A stretch of DNA of 64,000 nucleotides, taken from the NCBI GenBank assembly GCA_021234155.1, contig JAJEKV010000060.1, positions 3,208,451-3,272,450 on the forward strand. The letters are read 5' to 3'. The notes below the pieces were generated by a model. The model had not been told where the DNA came from. It was given only the letters and a program-made list of their open reading frames with translations, and did not search any database. This DNA is from Isoetes taiwanensis. Taxonomy: Eukaryota; Streptophyta; Lycopodiopsida; Isoetales; Isoetaceae. The position numbers were made by a program, and so were the translations under genes. This document shows, one piece after another, positions 47,135-59,239 of this stretch (positions are counted from its first letter, which is position 1; every line of letters starts with the position of its first letter).

Positions 47135-47229
47135 GAAATGATGTCGTAGATAAAAGATCGTGGGTCTCCCCACCTTGAATCTTCCTAACCCGCAATCAAC
47201 CCCGATGCATACGATATACTACTATTATA

Positions 47230-47755
47230 CTTACACATTTATTAAGATTACCTTAAGATAATATTTTTTAAATTATTATTACGCCATTACATTATCAAAT
47301 AGCTTGTCAATTCGTAACTTCTATTAAACAGGGTACTTATTAGTCCTCGTTATTATAACATTTAGTTTATCACAATCTAACACTTTCATATACAATTATT
47401 ATTTAAGGTACTCTTCATTCCTTGCAACACATTCCAACAAAATTTGTGTTGCAAGTCCTCGACCTTTAAAAAATCCTCGCATTAATTTTTACAATATCTA
47501 TAATTACATACTTACTATCTTAATTATTAGAATTACTCTAAGGTAATGTTTAAGACATTACTGTACTATTTCATTACCCAATTAACTTATCACTTCATAA
47601 CTTAATCTACGCAAGGTAATTATTAACCTTACTTAACACAACATTTAAGTTTATCAAAGTTTATCAATTTCATACAAAATTTACACTTTTTTAGGTACTC
47701 TTCATCCCTTGCAACACATTATGACTAAATTTGTGTTGCAAGTTTTTAAGCTTCG
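47230..47755. repeat. Diverged ~287-bp tandem repeat with hairpins
   Basis: Inside the LTR element. Two copies each end with a hairpin of CTTGCAACAC and GTGTTGCAAG (47421-47455 and 47708-47742). Near the element's minus-strand 3' end. Confidence 0.6.
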
Positions 47756-50700
47756 ACCTCCTTGCCTCCCGAGGCTCTATTGGCCTCAAGCAATTAAGAC
47801 CCACGTTATTACTATTTTAATTATTAATAAAATTTTGGTTATATGGTGACCACCCCACCTATCTACATGGATGCATGGCTAATCTCCCGGCTGAGGAAGA
47901 GGGTGAATCTTCCATTATGGCCGTGTGGAGACAGCTACTATATGCCTATATGCCGCTCATGCCTACACCTCTAGTTGCTCAAATGGAGGATATCCTTCCC
48001 GTGGGGAGCGTGATGAAGGAGAATTCCTCCTATCAAAGCATATATGGGGCTAAAGGTGCCTTTCCTAACAATGCATTTCTGAATGACCTCCTTTCTTCGA
48101 GGTCGCCTACTCGCGGGATGTAGTAGACTTTCTAATCTACCTTCCACTTTCGCCCAAGCGGAAACGCGGTCATGCCTACATTGACATTACACCCGCCCTA
48201 GAGATCACCGTAGTGGTCTCATCGGTAACAACGCATGCAACCCCTACCTAGCATAGGTTGCATCGCGAGATTAATCTTAACTATACAAGCATTTAATCTA
48301 CACACAAAACGACATGCCCGGAAACATTTTTGCCGGTCTGCTAATGCATGTGATTAACATAATTACCCTACGGTAATATTTATGAATTAACATTATCATA
48401 GTATCGGATACATTGCCAGATAGTACAATTATATTTACTCTAAGCTTTGCAATATTTAACGACTTTTAGATCGCGATTATTTGAACAATAACCCTGATTT
48501 AGACCTATTGTTACATAGACAAGGTTGTAATTATCATACACAAGAATTAGATGTGCTTATTCTCTTCCTTGGTTCTGCAGATACCCTTGGAAGTATATCC
48601 CTAAGATGCACTTAAGTATATTTGAATTCTATTCTCTATCTATTTTTATAAGGACCCCAAGGTCATATGGCTATCCTTGGAAGGAATTGCATCCTTATGA
48701 AGGATTAATTAACATGCTACCTCACATTATCGTTGTTATTTAACTTATTTCCGTATGATACATATACGTACAGTAATTCCATGCAATTATTAGGATCTAT
48801 TTTTAACTTATTTATAAGACACATTAAAGCTTATAATGCATGCGACGCCTTTTACCTAGGCTAGAATGCATCCACCCATTGAGCGGCGTCGAGTAATTTG
48901 GAGATGACTTGGTCGATTGCGTTGCCCCCATAGTTTTGCTCCACTTCATTGGTGTAGATAGCTCTTCGCGTACGGTTTCAGACGTTGAAGACCTCCCCGA
49001 GCTATCTATCTATCTATCTTGCGCTCTATTCGCCCGCCATTGCCTGGAGTGAACTCTATTCTGGGTCAATCAATTCGATGCAAGTATGCGTTCAATCATA
49101 AGATTGAGCCCTCCCACTTTCTTCAAAAAGAAAATGGTCCTCGCACCCCTTCAATGACGTTGTACACAACATCATATCTATTCTCTCCCTTAAGAGGTTA
49201 TATGCTTCTTACTTAGCACATTAATTTACTAGCCTTAGCTAACATATATAACCATCTAAGATGGATACACATATTATGTTATTATTTATTTCAATATAGC
49301 TATGGGTTACCTACTTAGTTAGAACAATTCTTAAACCACAAGGTTTTGTCATCATGACAATTCCTTTTGTCCCAAAAGACTATTTGATTACTATAATTCT
49401 TATTTTAGATGTACCTTACATGTATTATTCTTTTATATTCTAGAGATTCCCCCTTTCTTAGTTATTTAGCTCTTGGAATATTCCTACCAATCGAATTGAT
49501 GTCATCGTAACAAGTTGGCCGGACTTGTTAGATTACTTCTTTTCTTTCGGTTGGATTATTCTTTGGAGGTACTAGATTTATACATGGTTAACAATTATCC
49601 TAGTAATGATTGAGGAGATCAATCTCACCAAGTGGTTTCAATACGTTGGATGTCTGTTAACAATCGTGTATAATTATAGTTACTCCTATGCATTTCCTTC
49701 CCAATCCTTGACGCTTAGCTCAATATTGGGGCAATCCTTTAGCCGTAATATCCGGAATGCCTTCTAATCCCAATATGGATGTTACCGTCCATACATTAAC
49801 CTACTAGGCCCCATGGCCTTAGATGCTTGAGCTTGCTAGAAGCTCATCCACTCGTTGCCTGCTTGAAGTAGCAAGGTAACGTTCTTCCGAGTCGCTCGAT
49901 ACTTCAGTCTCCTTGACGGTTGACTTTGTTCGTTAGAAGCCTCGCATTGCTTGATGGTGTAGTTGATCACTTGAAATCTTCCATGCCGCTTTTCAAAAGC
50001 CTGAAGGTGGCGCCGTTGAAAAAGATCTTTCATCTTGAACTTTTTTTGTCTTGGCGCCTAAAAAGATTTTAATTGCCGATGTCTTCGACTCCATCGATGT
50101 CTCATATGTCGAGTCCTCTTGTCGTTATCGTGTTGATTGCTTCACCCCTGCAACTTGCATGACATCTCTTCCTTTTATCTGTTACGCTATGGGAGGGAAG
50201 GAATAACAAGGGAACTATACATGCAAAACATATAGCTTACATAGTTAGAATTACTACTAGAGCTATTAGGTCTCCCTTTGTGCCTCCCTTCAAGTTGCAC
50301 ACCTACCCCTTGGCAATGTCATCGAGTGTTCCTCCCGCAATGGTGTTGATGATCTATATCCTTCTATTTTCACGTCGGCTCATACTCCGGTAACTTGTTG
50401 ATATGCTTGGGCCCTCGATGTTTGTCGGCTATGGCACAACACGCTTTGCATCACATTCCAACTAAAGGTGTGCTTGTCGCTGATGCTCGGACATTTCACC
50501 GCTTCCCCGATCTCGTTCTCGGTGTAATTGTTCTTCCTTCATGATACTTGGAGCTATTTGGAGGCGTCTCTTGAGGTCGTAGGCGCCGATTCCTTTGGCT
50601 ATACTCCTCCGGAGTTGTTCTCTTCTCGCAGTTGTTCTTTGAATCGCCCATCCTTGGGTTCACCAAGTTGCATGCAAGTCCGTGTGCAAGTCATCGGCTC

Positions 50701-53700
50701 GCCTCGCCTAGATGCTTCTCCATCGAGCTTCTAATCTTCCTTGTTTGCTCCCCTCGATCCATGGCTTGGACATTGTCACGTTCGCCATGCTATGCCGTCT
50801 TCTTGTCTTGAGGTACCCTCCGGTGACTTTGATTGTGCTCGTCCGGTTTTGATCCTCCCTGTTACCTCTAGGGAGCTCGTGGAAGAAGTCGGTTGCTAGC
50901 ACTTCTCCAAACTTTTCAGTTCCCGACCTTTGTCTCTCTATGCATGTCGGCCTCTAGCAAGTAAAGCTTCATGGCTCTTCTCCCTGATGGCTCCGTTGTC
51001 GGGATGATGGATCCTTATCTCTGCAAGCAGCTTTGACCCTTTTCGTTGAAGAAGTACCGCCTTTAGATATACTCTTGTCGTTGAATAGCCTGGCTATTAT
51101 CTTGAACTCTCTTTTCACTGAAGGTGCTTCAGTTTGCTATCCTTGTCGTTAAAGGCGAATGCTTCTACCTTGGGCGTTTGACGTGCTACATGTCGTAGAG
51201 ATATGGTCGGGTTTCTTCTCTTCTAATTACCGTAGGAGTATCGACGGTTGTCACCTAGTTGTTGAAGGCATGTCTCCTCATCGCGTGCCTTTCGTAAGTG
51301 CATCTCCATCTAATACACGTGTCATAGCGATCACCCTATATTACCACAAGGTGGGATTATGGTCGTCGAGATGTTGCCTTCTTAGTTGGCTCGTTGATGT
51401 CGGGTGTTCCTCCTTCCATTGTTGAGGCCACTCATGTCATAAGTTCGCTGCGCTGCCACCGCTACAAGAGGTAGTGTGTTGCTCGACGATGTCCCCGTGT
51501 CGCGCTGATGATCTTGACATGATCGGTGTTGTCTCTTATTCTAACATTGGGTGGACGAGTGTCTTCTACTTGAGGGCAGTTCCCCAAGTGTTTGGAGTCG
51601 AAGGTTTGCTTGGGCTCGGTGTTTTTTCTCCCTCAGACTTGCTCTTCCATTTTGATCTTGGGCTATAGTTGTGCTTCCTCGCTTACTCCTTTGGTAGTCG
51701 GAAGTGAAGGAGCTTCCCGATCTAAAGCTTAAACTGTAAAAACATGACTCTAAACTCATGTTTCTCCACTATATATGTGGACACCCTAGATATACAATAG
51801 ACATATACGCATTTACATTGGGATTTTAATTCATCCACTTTTGCAAAACAACCACTTAAGATCTACCTAATTATTTATACCCCTTTAGGTTTCCTTCCTC
51901 GATCGCGTTTGATCCTTCGGTTTTGCCGCATCTTCTTTGTTCCGTTGACTGGATGGATTTTGAGATGCTGCTACTATTGTTGAGCTTTTTATGTTCGATC
52001 CGAGCTGATCACCTCAAGTTGCGAACAATTGTTCGCCGATGTGATCCCTTGAAAAGCCGCCCTCCTTATTGTGTAAGTTCGTCGCGAGGAATGCGTAACC
52101 GCCACGCCCCTACATGCGGTGTATCGTTGCAAGATTGCTGATTTGCGTTGCCATTGATCGAAGCTTGAGTAGGGTCACCCGGCCGGTCGGGCATTCTTGA
52201 ATGTCTTCAAGCTCGAGATCGTGGTCGGTAGGCGTGCATTGTCATCCCCCGTGTTGAATTTCCGAAAGCGCGACTCGCATTTGGCTTTGCTTCATTCCGA
52301 GGTGGCTCTCTCATTGCACGGAAGTGTGGTCATCTCCATTGCCCTATCATAGCTCCTTCCTTGGTCGCTTTTTGCGTGATTTGTACCCTCTTGGCTAGGT
52401 CGTCTCCTCCGCCCTTTGGGTCCTAACCATTCGAAGTCCGCACTCCTTGGCCGACGTAGTAAAGCCGTCCTTCCTTTGGTTTCTAGGTGTTCCCGGTCCG
52501 GGAATTCTGTTTGAGCGTAATATTCTCCTCCTGGTCTTGCCCCTAGTGCTGATACAGGCCTTCGAAGTCGGAAATGTTCCTTTGATATCGCTCCTCCCTC
52601 TCATGGTCTCCTACCTTTTTGGAACCGGTATGAAAGTTCTCCGCCGGGTGCAAGGGAGCCGGAGGCTCATCTTGGTCAGCCTTAGGTGCTTTGTGGTTGC
52701 CTCAGCTTGGTTACTCCTTTTGTTGACGCGGCGCTTGAGCCGGGTCGCAAGGTCGCGGGTGATCTTCCCTCCCGGTTTCTATCGCCCTGTGTCGCCATGA
52801 GTTGTCTCCTCGACGGAAGATTATGCCCTCTGGCCCTAGCTCGTGATGCTAACGCGACATCGATGCCTAACATCTTCCTGTACCTGTATTTTGTTGTCTC
52901 GCGTTCTTCCATTTGAAACTCATGTGCGTCGAGTTGGTGAAGGCGTTGAGATCCTCTTTCTGATGTGAGCTCGTGGACGTGGTAGCCGGGAGGTTGACAT
53001 CTAGAACATTCTTGGTGCCGTTGGTTACCAATATTCTTCCCATTTGATGGAGATTGATGATAGGTCGGTGGTGTCCTGTTCTACTCGTTTGTCGGTTGAG
53101 GTGTTTGTCGCTGTGCTTCCCCTCTTGGGTCCGCTTTTCGGTCTCCTCTCCTTATCCGCTTTGTGCATTGGCTGGGACCTTGATGTCTTCAAGAAGTTGC
53201 GCCCTTAGCTCGCCTCCGTGGCTCGCCCCGCCCTTCCGAAAAGCAACGCCATTTCCTAGAGTCTAAGGTCTACTTGAAGGGCTCTCCTACAACATTCTGG
53301 GCTCTATAAGCAAGCAAGGTGGCTCGAAAGCAAAGATTATCGGAGGCATATCTATAATCTACAAGTCTATGGATATTAGGACGGTGGTATGGCATGAAAT
53401 GAGGGTTGTTTTGCAAAACCTCCATGATGTTTGAGGCATACCCTAAGGTCCTAACAAAGTTGGTTTGGGGAGTCCAATCTCTACACATGGAGCGGCTTGG
53501 GCGGTTCTAGACTCTAGCTTCTTTCTAGGTACCCCGGCAATAGGGAGTGTCAATGTGGCTATATAAGTCAAACTCTATTAGAAGGACAATGCAATTAGGT
53601 CAAGGTTTATGCCTTTGGCATGAGCAGAGGTGGTAAAACCAAACAGCTTGGACTTGTGTTGCTATCTTCGAGGTCTAGATGACTATAACAAAGGGGTGTT

Positions 53701-53800
53701 CTTGGGCACTTCTATCTAGGAGTAAGGTATCAGCTTCGAAATGAGAGCAATACTTGGCGAGCTACTAATGGGGTAGGCTTCTATCTACAAACAAACTACT
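47756..53800. other. LTR-element interior without recognised coding sequence
   Basis: AT-rich from 47.8 to 50 kb, GC-richer from 50 to 53.5 kb. Open frames are at most about 117 codons on either strand. None shows gag-pol motifs (zinc knuckle, YxDD, HHCC). Some minus-strand frames (52912-52682, 50902-50708) are charged and could be gag relics, but I cannot support that. Confidence 0.5.
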
Positions 53801-53809
53801 GATTTGGAA

Positions 53810-54545
53810 AAACAATTCAAGGGTTTGGGCAATTTTGGTCAATTTGGGCTAGGGTTTGACATTTCTAGCCTAATTTGAGGTCATGAATGGATTCTAGGCT
53901 ATCTAATGGTCCTATTGCAACAATTTTCGGGACGATTTGGAGCTCTGTAGCTCAAGTTATGGAGGTTCAAAGTTTGGAGGTCTCACGAGGTTGCGCCCCG
54001 CTCAAAAACTAAAGTTTAGTTCTTTGACCAGCGCCGAGCTGTGAGACATTGGCTGTAGATTGGGTTAAACGTGTCCAATTTGGGTGATCTAAGGGTCAAA
54101 TCATGCTAGTCTCATCGAAGTTAGCGTAATGGACCCCTTACTTGGTCAATTCGGAGATGTTTTGGTCTAGTTTGGACATGGTCTAGGTATGAAATGCTTG
54201 AACAAGGCTAGGTTACCTAAAAGATGCTATGCGGTAGGGTTGAAGGTGACTTTGACAAGTCCTGGTGAAGAAATGGTAAGAGGTCTCACAGGTTGCTTTC
54301 GCTTCAAAACTAACTTTTTGTTTTGGCGACCGGTGAAAGCCGTGAGATGTGAACATCTCATTCGATCAAAGGTGTCTAATTTGGGTAAACTAATGGTGTA
54401 AGGGTGATGGGCTCATCAAATTAGGCGAATCGACCCCTTATTGGGTCAATTTGAGCTGTTTTGGTCAAGTTTGGGCGAGGTCTCACGACTTAGCCTCGCT
54501 TCAAAACTAACTTTTTGTTTTGCGACCCGGCGAGCTGTGGAGACA
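53810..54545. repeat. Tandem repeat (~200-290 bp units) with hairpins, LTR-element leader
   Basis: Three diverged units share 'aggtctcac', 'aaactaa' and 'gaccccttattgggtcaatt'-type phrases (about 53985, 54275, 54480). Each holds an inverted pair GTCTCAC...GCTGTGAGAC around an 'aaaactaaagtttagtt'-type core. Confidence 0.65.
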
Positions 54546-55079
54546 TCACACTTTTTGGTGCGAGAGTATCCTATTTTACTAAAATAAAACTACTACTTGC
54601 TAACTCGTCCTAATTAAGCAAGATTTGACACATAAACTACTCAAAATTATCATGTATTAACAAAATTATTGATTATTTACAACATATCTATGGGGATCTC
54701 CCCTTAATTAAACTAGCTAATTACATGCCTTCCCTCATGAGGGTTACTAAGCTGCATGAACAAGCGCAGTCGTTTGAGTCTTCAAAATGTTGGACCCAGC
54801 TTACGCTCTGCCTTTTTGAGCCTTGGCCTCCGCTCTCGTTCGTCCTCTCCTCTTCTTGTTTCCTTCGGCCTCCTTGGCCTCTCGGCTGTTTAAGCCTTGT
54901 CGAGAAAGTCGAGTGATTCGTTTAGTGCGCATCATGTCGATCGCTAGCCCGGTGTCTATCGAGATCTTTGTCTCTATCTAGCTTAAGGGCCTTGGTTCTA
55001 AATCTAAGGCTTAGCCATTAATATTATCTAACATTATTAAAGCTTAAATCTAATTAAGAATTATAATTCAAACGCAAAC

Positions 55080-55190
55080 GATGCCCGCCCTCAGTGGTTG
55101 GCACGGGGGGGTTTGGGGGGGTTCAACCCTGTGGGTGGGAGGTTCAATTCTCGCTACTGCGGGAATTCTTTTAAGATGAGGTTCAAAGAG
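55080..55190 (+). mobile_element. tRNA-derived SINE head inside LTR element
   Basis: GCCCTCAGTGGTTGGCAC is box A-like and GGGAGGTTCAATTCTCGC is box B-like, about 45 bp apart, with a G-rich spacer. It resembles a tRNA-derived SINE promoter, not a functional tRNA gene: no cloverleaf closes. Confidence 0.4.
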
Positions 55191-55284
55191 ATTGAAAAAC
55201 TAGACTAATCTAGCTAGATCCTAGGCTAAGATTCGAATTACCAAGTTACTTTTTTTAAATTTTATAACTTTTCAAGCTGTTCTC

Positions 55285-55465
55285 ATCAATGTCTCACAGC
55301 TTGCGCCTCGTCGCAAAACTAATGGCTCACAGCTTGCGCCTCGTCGCAAAACTAAAGTTTAGTTATTGAACTAATTAGTTATTGAACTAATGGCTCACAG
55401 CTTGCGCCTCGTCACAAAACTAAAGTTTAGTTATTGAACCAGGCGCGAGCTGTGAGACCACCTTA
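55285..55465. repeat. Three hairpin units CTCACAGCTTGCGCC..., leader of LTR element
   Basis: 'ctcacagcttgcgcctcgtc' occurs at about 55291, 55325 and 55393. The last one closes with AGGCGCGAGCTGTGAGACC (about 55440-55458), forming a stem CTCACAGCT-GCGCCT / AGGCGC-AGCTGTGAG around an inner near-palindrome AACTAAAGTTTAGTT. It lies about 200 bp downstream of the PBS in the element's own orientation. Confidence 0.7.
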
Positions 55466-55666
55466 CCTGGCTCATTCTTTTTAGTTTTATTAAGTTCCAA
55501 TTCACCTAACTGTGCTAATATTAAATTCAATCCACTTAACCATTACTAGCTTAGCATAAACTACAAAAATGAGAAAAAATTTCCCCACTTTCCGAGGTTC
55601 GAGGATCCTATCAAGTTAGTACTCATCGAGCATGGCGGTGCTTTGCTCTTGGTCTCCAAGAACATT

Positions 55667-55677
55667 GCTCGATACCA
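55667..55677 (-). other. Primer-binding site
   Basis: TGGTATCGAGC on minus, complementary to the 3' end of initiator tRNA-Met apart from one missing base (TGGTATCAGAGC expected). Confidence 0.7.
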
Positions 55678-57311
55678 TCGCGGACGCCCCTACTCATATC
55701 GGTTGCACTCACCTTGGATATACAAACAGGAGTTCATCCCCCATACCAGCTCCATGCTAATATAGGGCCCTCCACATTATCCCGCAGAACCTTGAAGAGT
55801 TCGATTGGGAAGAATGAAGGGGTCCTTTTACCCTGTCTCCCTCGGGGCCTACCTAGGTGAAGCGTGAACATACATGTCAGTGGTACATACATCAACATCA
55901 TATGACCATCACGAAGGATGGTCCTCCACATATCTGCATAGACAAAGATCAGCACATCACATAGGGAATCCTACCCAAGGCTCGGACTCAAAGGGATGGT
56001 CTGACGGCTTGGGTCTCCGAGTTCATTGCGCATGAATTCATGGCAATGGATTTGGTTGGCATAAGAACATGGCATAGGGTTGTCCACTCCATCCGCCCCT
56101 CGCACACTTTGCGGAGTAGGCTGAAAAGTGTTGGGACTCGACGTAGCCCACGGGATGCATAGCCAAAAGGGCTATTCACGGGTTTCATCTCCCCCGATTC
56201 CGATGGGGCGGTAGGGATCACTCCCTCCAGAGATCTACATGCTTTGACTCAAGGTGACTAGAGGGCCACCGCCTCGTGGATTCGACTTGAACTCAATGGA
56301 AGGTCATATCCACCACCTCACGAGTGTCGAGGCCCATGCCTTGCCCACACGCTAAAGGGCAAGCCATTGGACCTAGTCACAATGATCCCCTGTGAGCACT
56401 AACACACCATAGGGATTGTTCAAGAGTCGAACACGAACCTCCTTATAAGCCGGGCCCCGCCCCTTCACCCACAACCGGTGTGGCTCTTGTGCAGTGCGAA
56501 TCTATGGTGTGCTAGAGAGGCTAGTCTAGGGAGCATCTACTACCAAGCTTGAAGTCTCTACCCCCTTCCCAATACAAGGAGTTCACAGAGATACATCATC
56601 CATATACATCACGGAAGAACTAAAGAACATAGATCTAATCTATATCATAGAGTTAGGTTCTTTAGTTAGAGTCCGGGTATCTACTCATCTAGAGATCTAG
56701 ATAGTTGCTAAAGGCGCATTTAATAGGCTAAACCTCGATACAATGACCTGGAAAACGGTTTAGACCATTAAATCGACTACATACCCGATCCATGAGTTGC
56801 TCCTCGACCGAAGTTCGACCATCCCTCCGGAACCGCTTTCGAATCAAGGGAAACTAATGGTGCCATTCTCTCGAGACTGAGTCCAGGAGGCGGTTTTGAC
56901 CGAGCAGCCAAAAACGTAGCTCTAAAACCCTAGGAATCCAAAATGGGCAAGTTAGGGTTCTCCCTACTTAAATAGGCAAGGGTTGGGGCTTAGGGTTTCC
57001 AATTATCCCTTTAGGCATGTGGGATAATTGGAAATGGGCCCACTTGCCTTTAATGGCTAGGTGGCCAAATGTGCCTACATGGAAATGTGTGCACCTAAAT
57101 GTGCACACATGGAAGTGTGTGCACCTTAATAAATGTGCATGTGCACATTAATAAGAAATGCACATACCTAGCAAGTTGCCCCCTAGGGCTACTCACCTGG
57201 CTACATCGCCGGCTGCATTAACGCCGTCGAGTTGCGGCAGGTACGCTGTTGCGTGAGACAGTGATTAAAGATACCGCCCCGGGACCGTGATCTTTGTCTT
57301 GGAACGCCACA
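55678..57311 (-). repeat. LTR (5' LTR in element orientation)
   Basis: About 1634 bp, partner of 45502-47121. Its left boundary is uncertain by a few bases (TCGCGGACGCCCC against TGTGACGTCCCC in the other LTR). Confidence 0.88.
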
Positions 57312-57909
57312 AAGCGTGTATTGTCATGTTGTATTTATGAGATTTCGTGAAAAGTTTGCTCGAGATATCGAGACATGTCATCGAAAGGGCGCTCCCCACA
57401 CATGTCCTAGTTGTTCGCGGTCTTGATGAAAATGTAGATGAAGAAAGTCTTCATTATGAGTTTTCCAAATATGCGCCAATAAAGGTATTGCACTTTTATC
57501 ACACAACTTTTTGTTTCCCGTTTGAACACCATAAAGCTATCCGATTTCTTATGAAAAAATTGGCATTTGCAGGATTTGCGTTTGGTGCGTGATAAACACA
57601 CGCATGTTTCACGCAGGTTTTCGCGTTTGTGCATTTTAGTTCGGTATGTAATTTGGAAAACTTAAAGACTTTCATATGATAATGAGAACATCAAGATTGC
57701 TGAGTTGTCTTTACAAATGTGGACGATGCCACGAAGGCATTAGATGCAACAAATGGTAAAGCGCTTGACAAGAATGGTCCGCGTTAAAAAGTTGCCTATG
57801 CAAAAAGTATACATGGCCCGGGGCTTTAATCGGAGTCGCCGTCGCCGCAGCGACCCTTAAGGTTGCAAACAATTGAGGTCGCAGACTTTTCCCAACAAAG
57901 TTAGTCATA

Positions 57910-59085
57910 TAGAACTAAATGCTCAGAAATAACTGAAGGTAATAAGCAGGAATATATATTAAGCAAATTGCTATGATGGCAGTATGGTTCCGTTGGATGG
58001 GTGCTAGAATGTTGGATTGTCCTACATATGTCTGATCAATCATTCATGGCATATGCACAATATTTCAATTTGGTTGTCCAATTAATTATTTGAAATTTTG
58101 ACTATTTTTTAGAAATGAATATGAACATAAAAACAGCATATGAGCACCCATTGTTGACTTCTATTTTATATGTTTTAGAATTACTGCAATGTTGAGATGC
58201 CAGGGATGACATATTGAGGTTGCAAAAGGAAGCTTCAAAACGTAGAGCATTATTTTAGGTTGTTGCCATACAAGAAAGGGTTCCAAAATATTTAGGGCAA
58301 TTTGTTTTGTGCTTAAACATGGCCTCGGAGTAGTCTATTGATTTCCATGTTTTGTGGCATTTGGATATGTTACCCCAGCTTCAGCTAGAGCTAAGCATAA
58401 TATTAGTTGCATCTTCTGGCATGATGATTTCTACTAGGTTTAGATATGAAGAAACACATGATTCACATATGAACGATTAATTTAAGATATTCTAAACGAT
58501 AGTCTCATGTGTATACCAATGTGTAGAGTCTAATGCAGTCCTCTCCGTTATATGCAATAACCAACTCAGATGATATTGCAATTGTCAACCTAAACTAAGG
58601 CTTAGTTCATGCTTATTAGAGATTAGAAATTGATCTATTTTCATGTAAACTTTTTTATTTGCATGCTATGTGCACTCATTGTCAAGGGTGTTCTAAGTCT
58701 TAAGCCTAAGTCAATTGATATTGATTGTCGATTTTGATGGGCTGACTATGATTTTGCTAAAATATTTTATTATTTGACACCCTATAGAGTTTTTGCTTTT
58801 GTCATTTATTTGCTCGACATAACATACACATCGATTAATACTTATATTTTTTACTTTTTTAGCTATAGCTTGAGTTAAGTTCAAATTTTATTATCTTTAT
58901 TTACTACTGCAAACTTCTTTACTTATCTTCATCCAATAGGGTCAACTATGTCGCTAAATTCTTTACGGTAAAATCTTCTAACTTAATTCTTGACATTCAG
59001 GTTTAGATGTTGATCTTTTTAAGCTTGGAATTTACTCCCAGGTCTTCATAAACATGGCTAACATACCCATTGATAGTACAAAAAC
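57910..59085. other. Unassigned interval
   Basis: AT-rich, no gene or repeat seen; could be intron of the SUA-like fragment. Confidence 0.35.
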
Positions 59086-59086
59086 T

Positions 59087-59201
<115 letters not shown>

Positions 59202-59239
59202 CAATAAATACATTTTATCCTGCAATGCATATCTAAACT

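Larger units (their letters stand above)
45502..57311 (-). mobile_element. LTR retrotransposon, Ty3-type, LARD-like (11.8 kb)
   Basis: Two ~1.63-kb direct repeats (45502-47121 and 55678-57311) bound an 8.56-kb interior. Outer ends are TG...CA; flanks AAGCA (45497-45501) and AAGCG (57312-57316) fit a 5-bp target duplication. On the minus strand a PBS, TGGTATCGAGC (55677-55667), follows the 5' LTR and resembles the initiator tRNA-Met PBS TGGTATCAGAGC. A polypurine tract AAGGTGGGGAGAA (47134-47122) precedes the 3' LTR. I see no gag, protease, RT, RNase H or integrase motif in any frame of the interior, only short broken ORFs. This makes it a non-autonomous large retrotransposon derivative or a badly decayed element. 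Inserted in the SUA-like gene. Confidence 0.85.
45110..57905 (+). pseudogene. SUA: SUA/RBM5-like splicing factor fragment, split by LTR element
   Basis: SUA (suppressor of abi3-5; RBM5/RBM10 homologue) is a nuclear splicing regulator. Exon 45110-45260 (acceptor TTCACAG) encodes a RanBP2-type zinc finger, DDWTCTMCGCANFARR, an in-frame TAG, then CFQ. Exon from 45415 (acceptor TCATAG) encodes CNEGRSDDAPPADVSASAF and GKRGSEA. After the LTR insertion, exon 57384-57484 encodes ALPTHVLVVRGLDENVDEES and HYEFSKYAPIK (start of the RRM). Exon 57573-57643 encodes DLRLVRDKHTHVSR, then is shifted by two single-base insertions where GFAFVHF is expected. Exon ~57720-57905 encodes VDDATKALDATNGKALDKNG, KVAYAKSIHGPG and, after stops, IEVADFSQQ. 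The order zinc finger then RRM and these phrases are specific to SUA. The G-patch and OCRE parts are absent. Stops, shifts and the 11.8-kb insertion make it a pseudogene, although some lesions may be sequence errors. Confidence 0.8.

Noticed and set aside
52395-52916. Open frames of 69-117 codons on both strands in the LTR-element interior
   Set aside because: No gag-pol motif, both strands open in a GC-rich stretch; not supported as genes.
55080-55160. Possible tRNA gene
   Set aside because: Box A- and B-like words are present, but no cloverleaf arms pair; better explained as a SINE head.
45502-57311. Plus-strand orientation for the LTR element
   Set aside because: On + there is no PBS after the left LTR and no purine tract before the right LTR; both are found in the correct places on minus.
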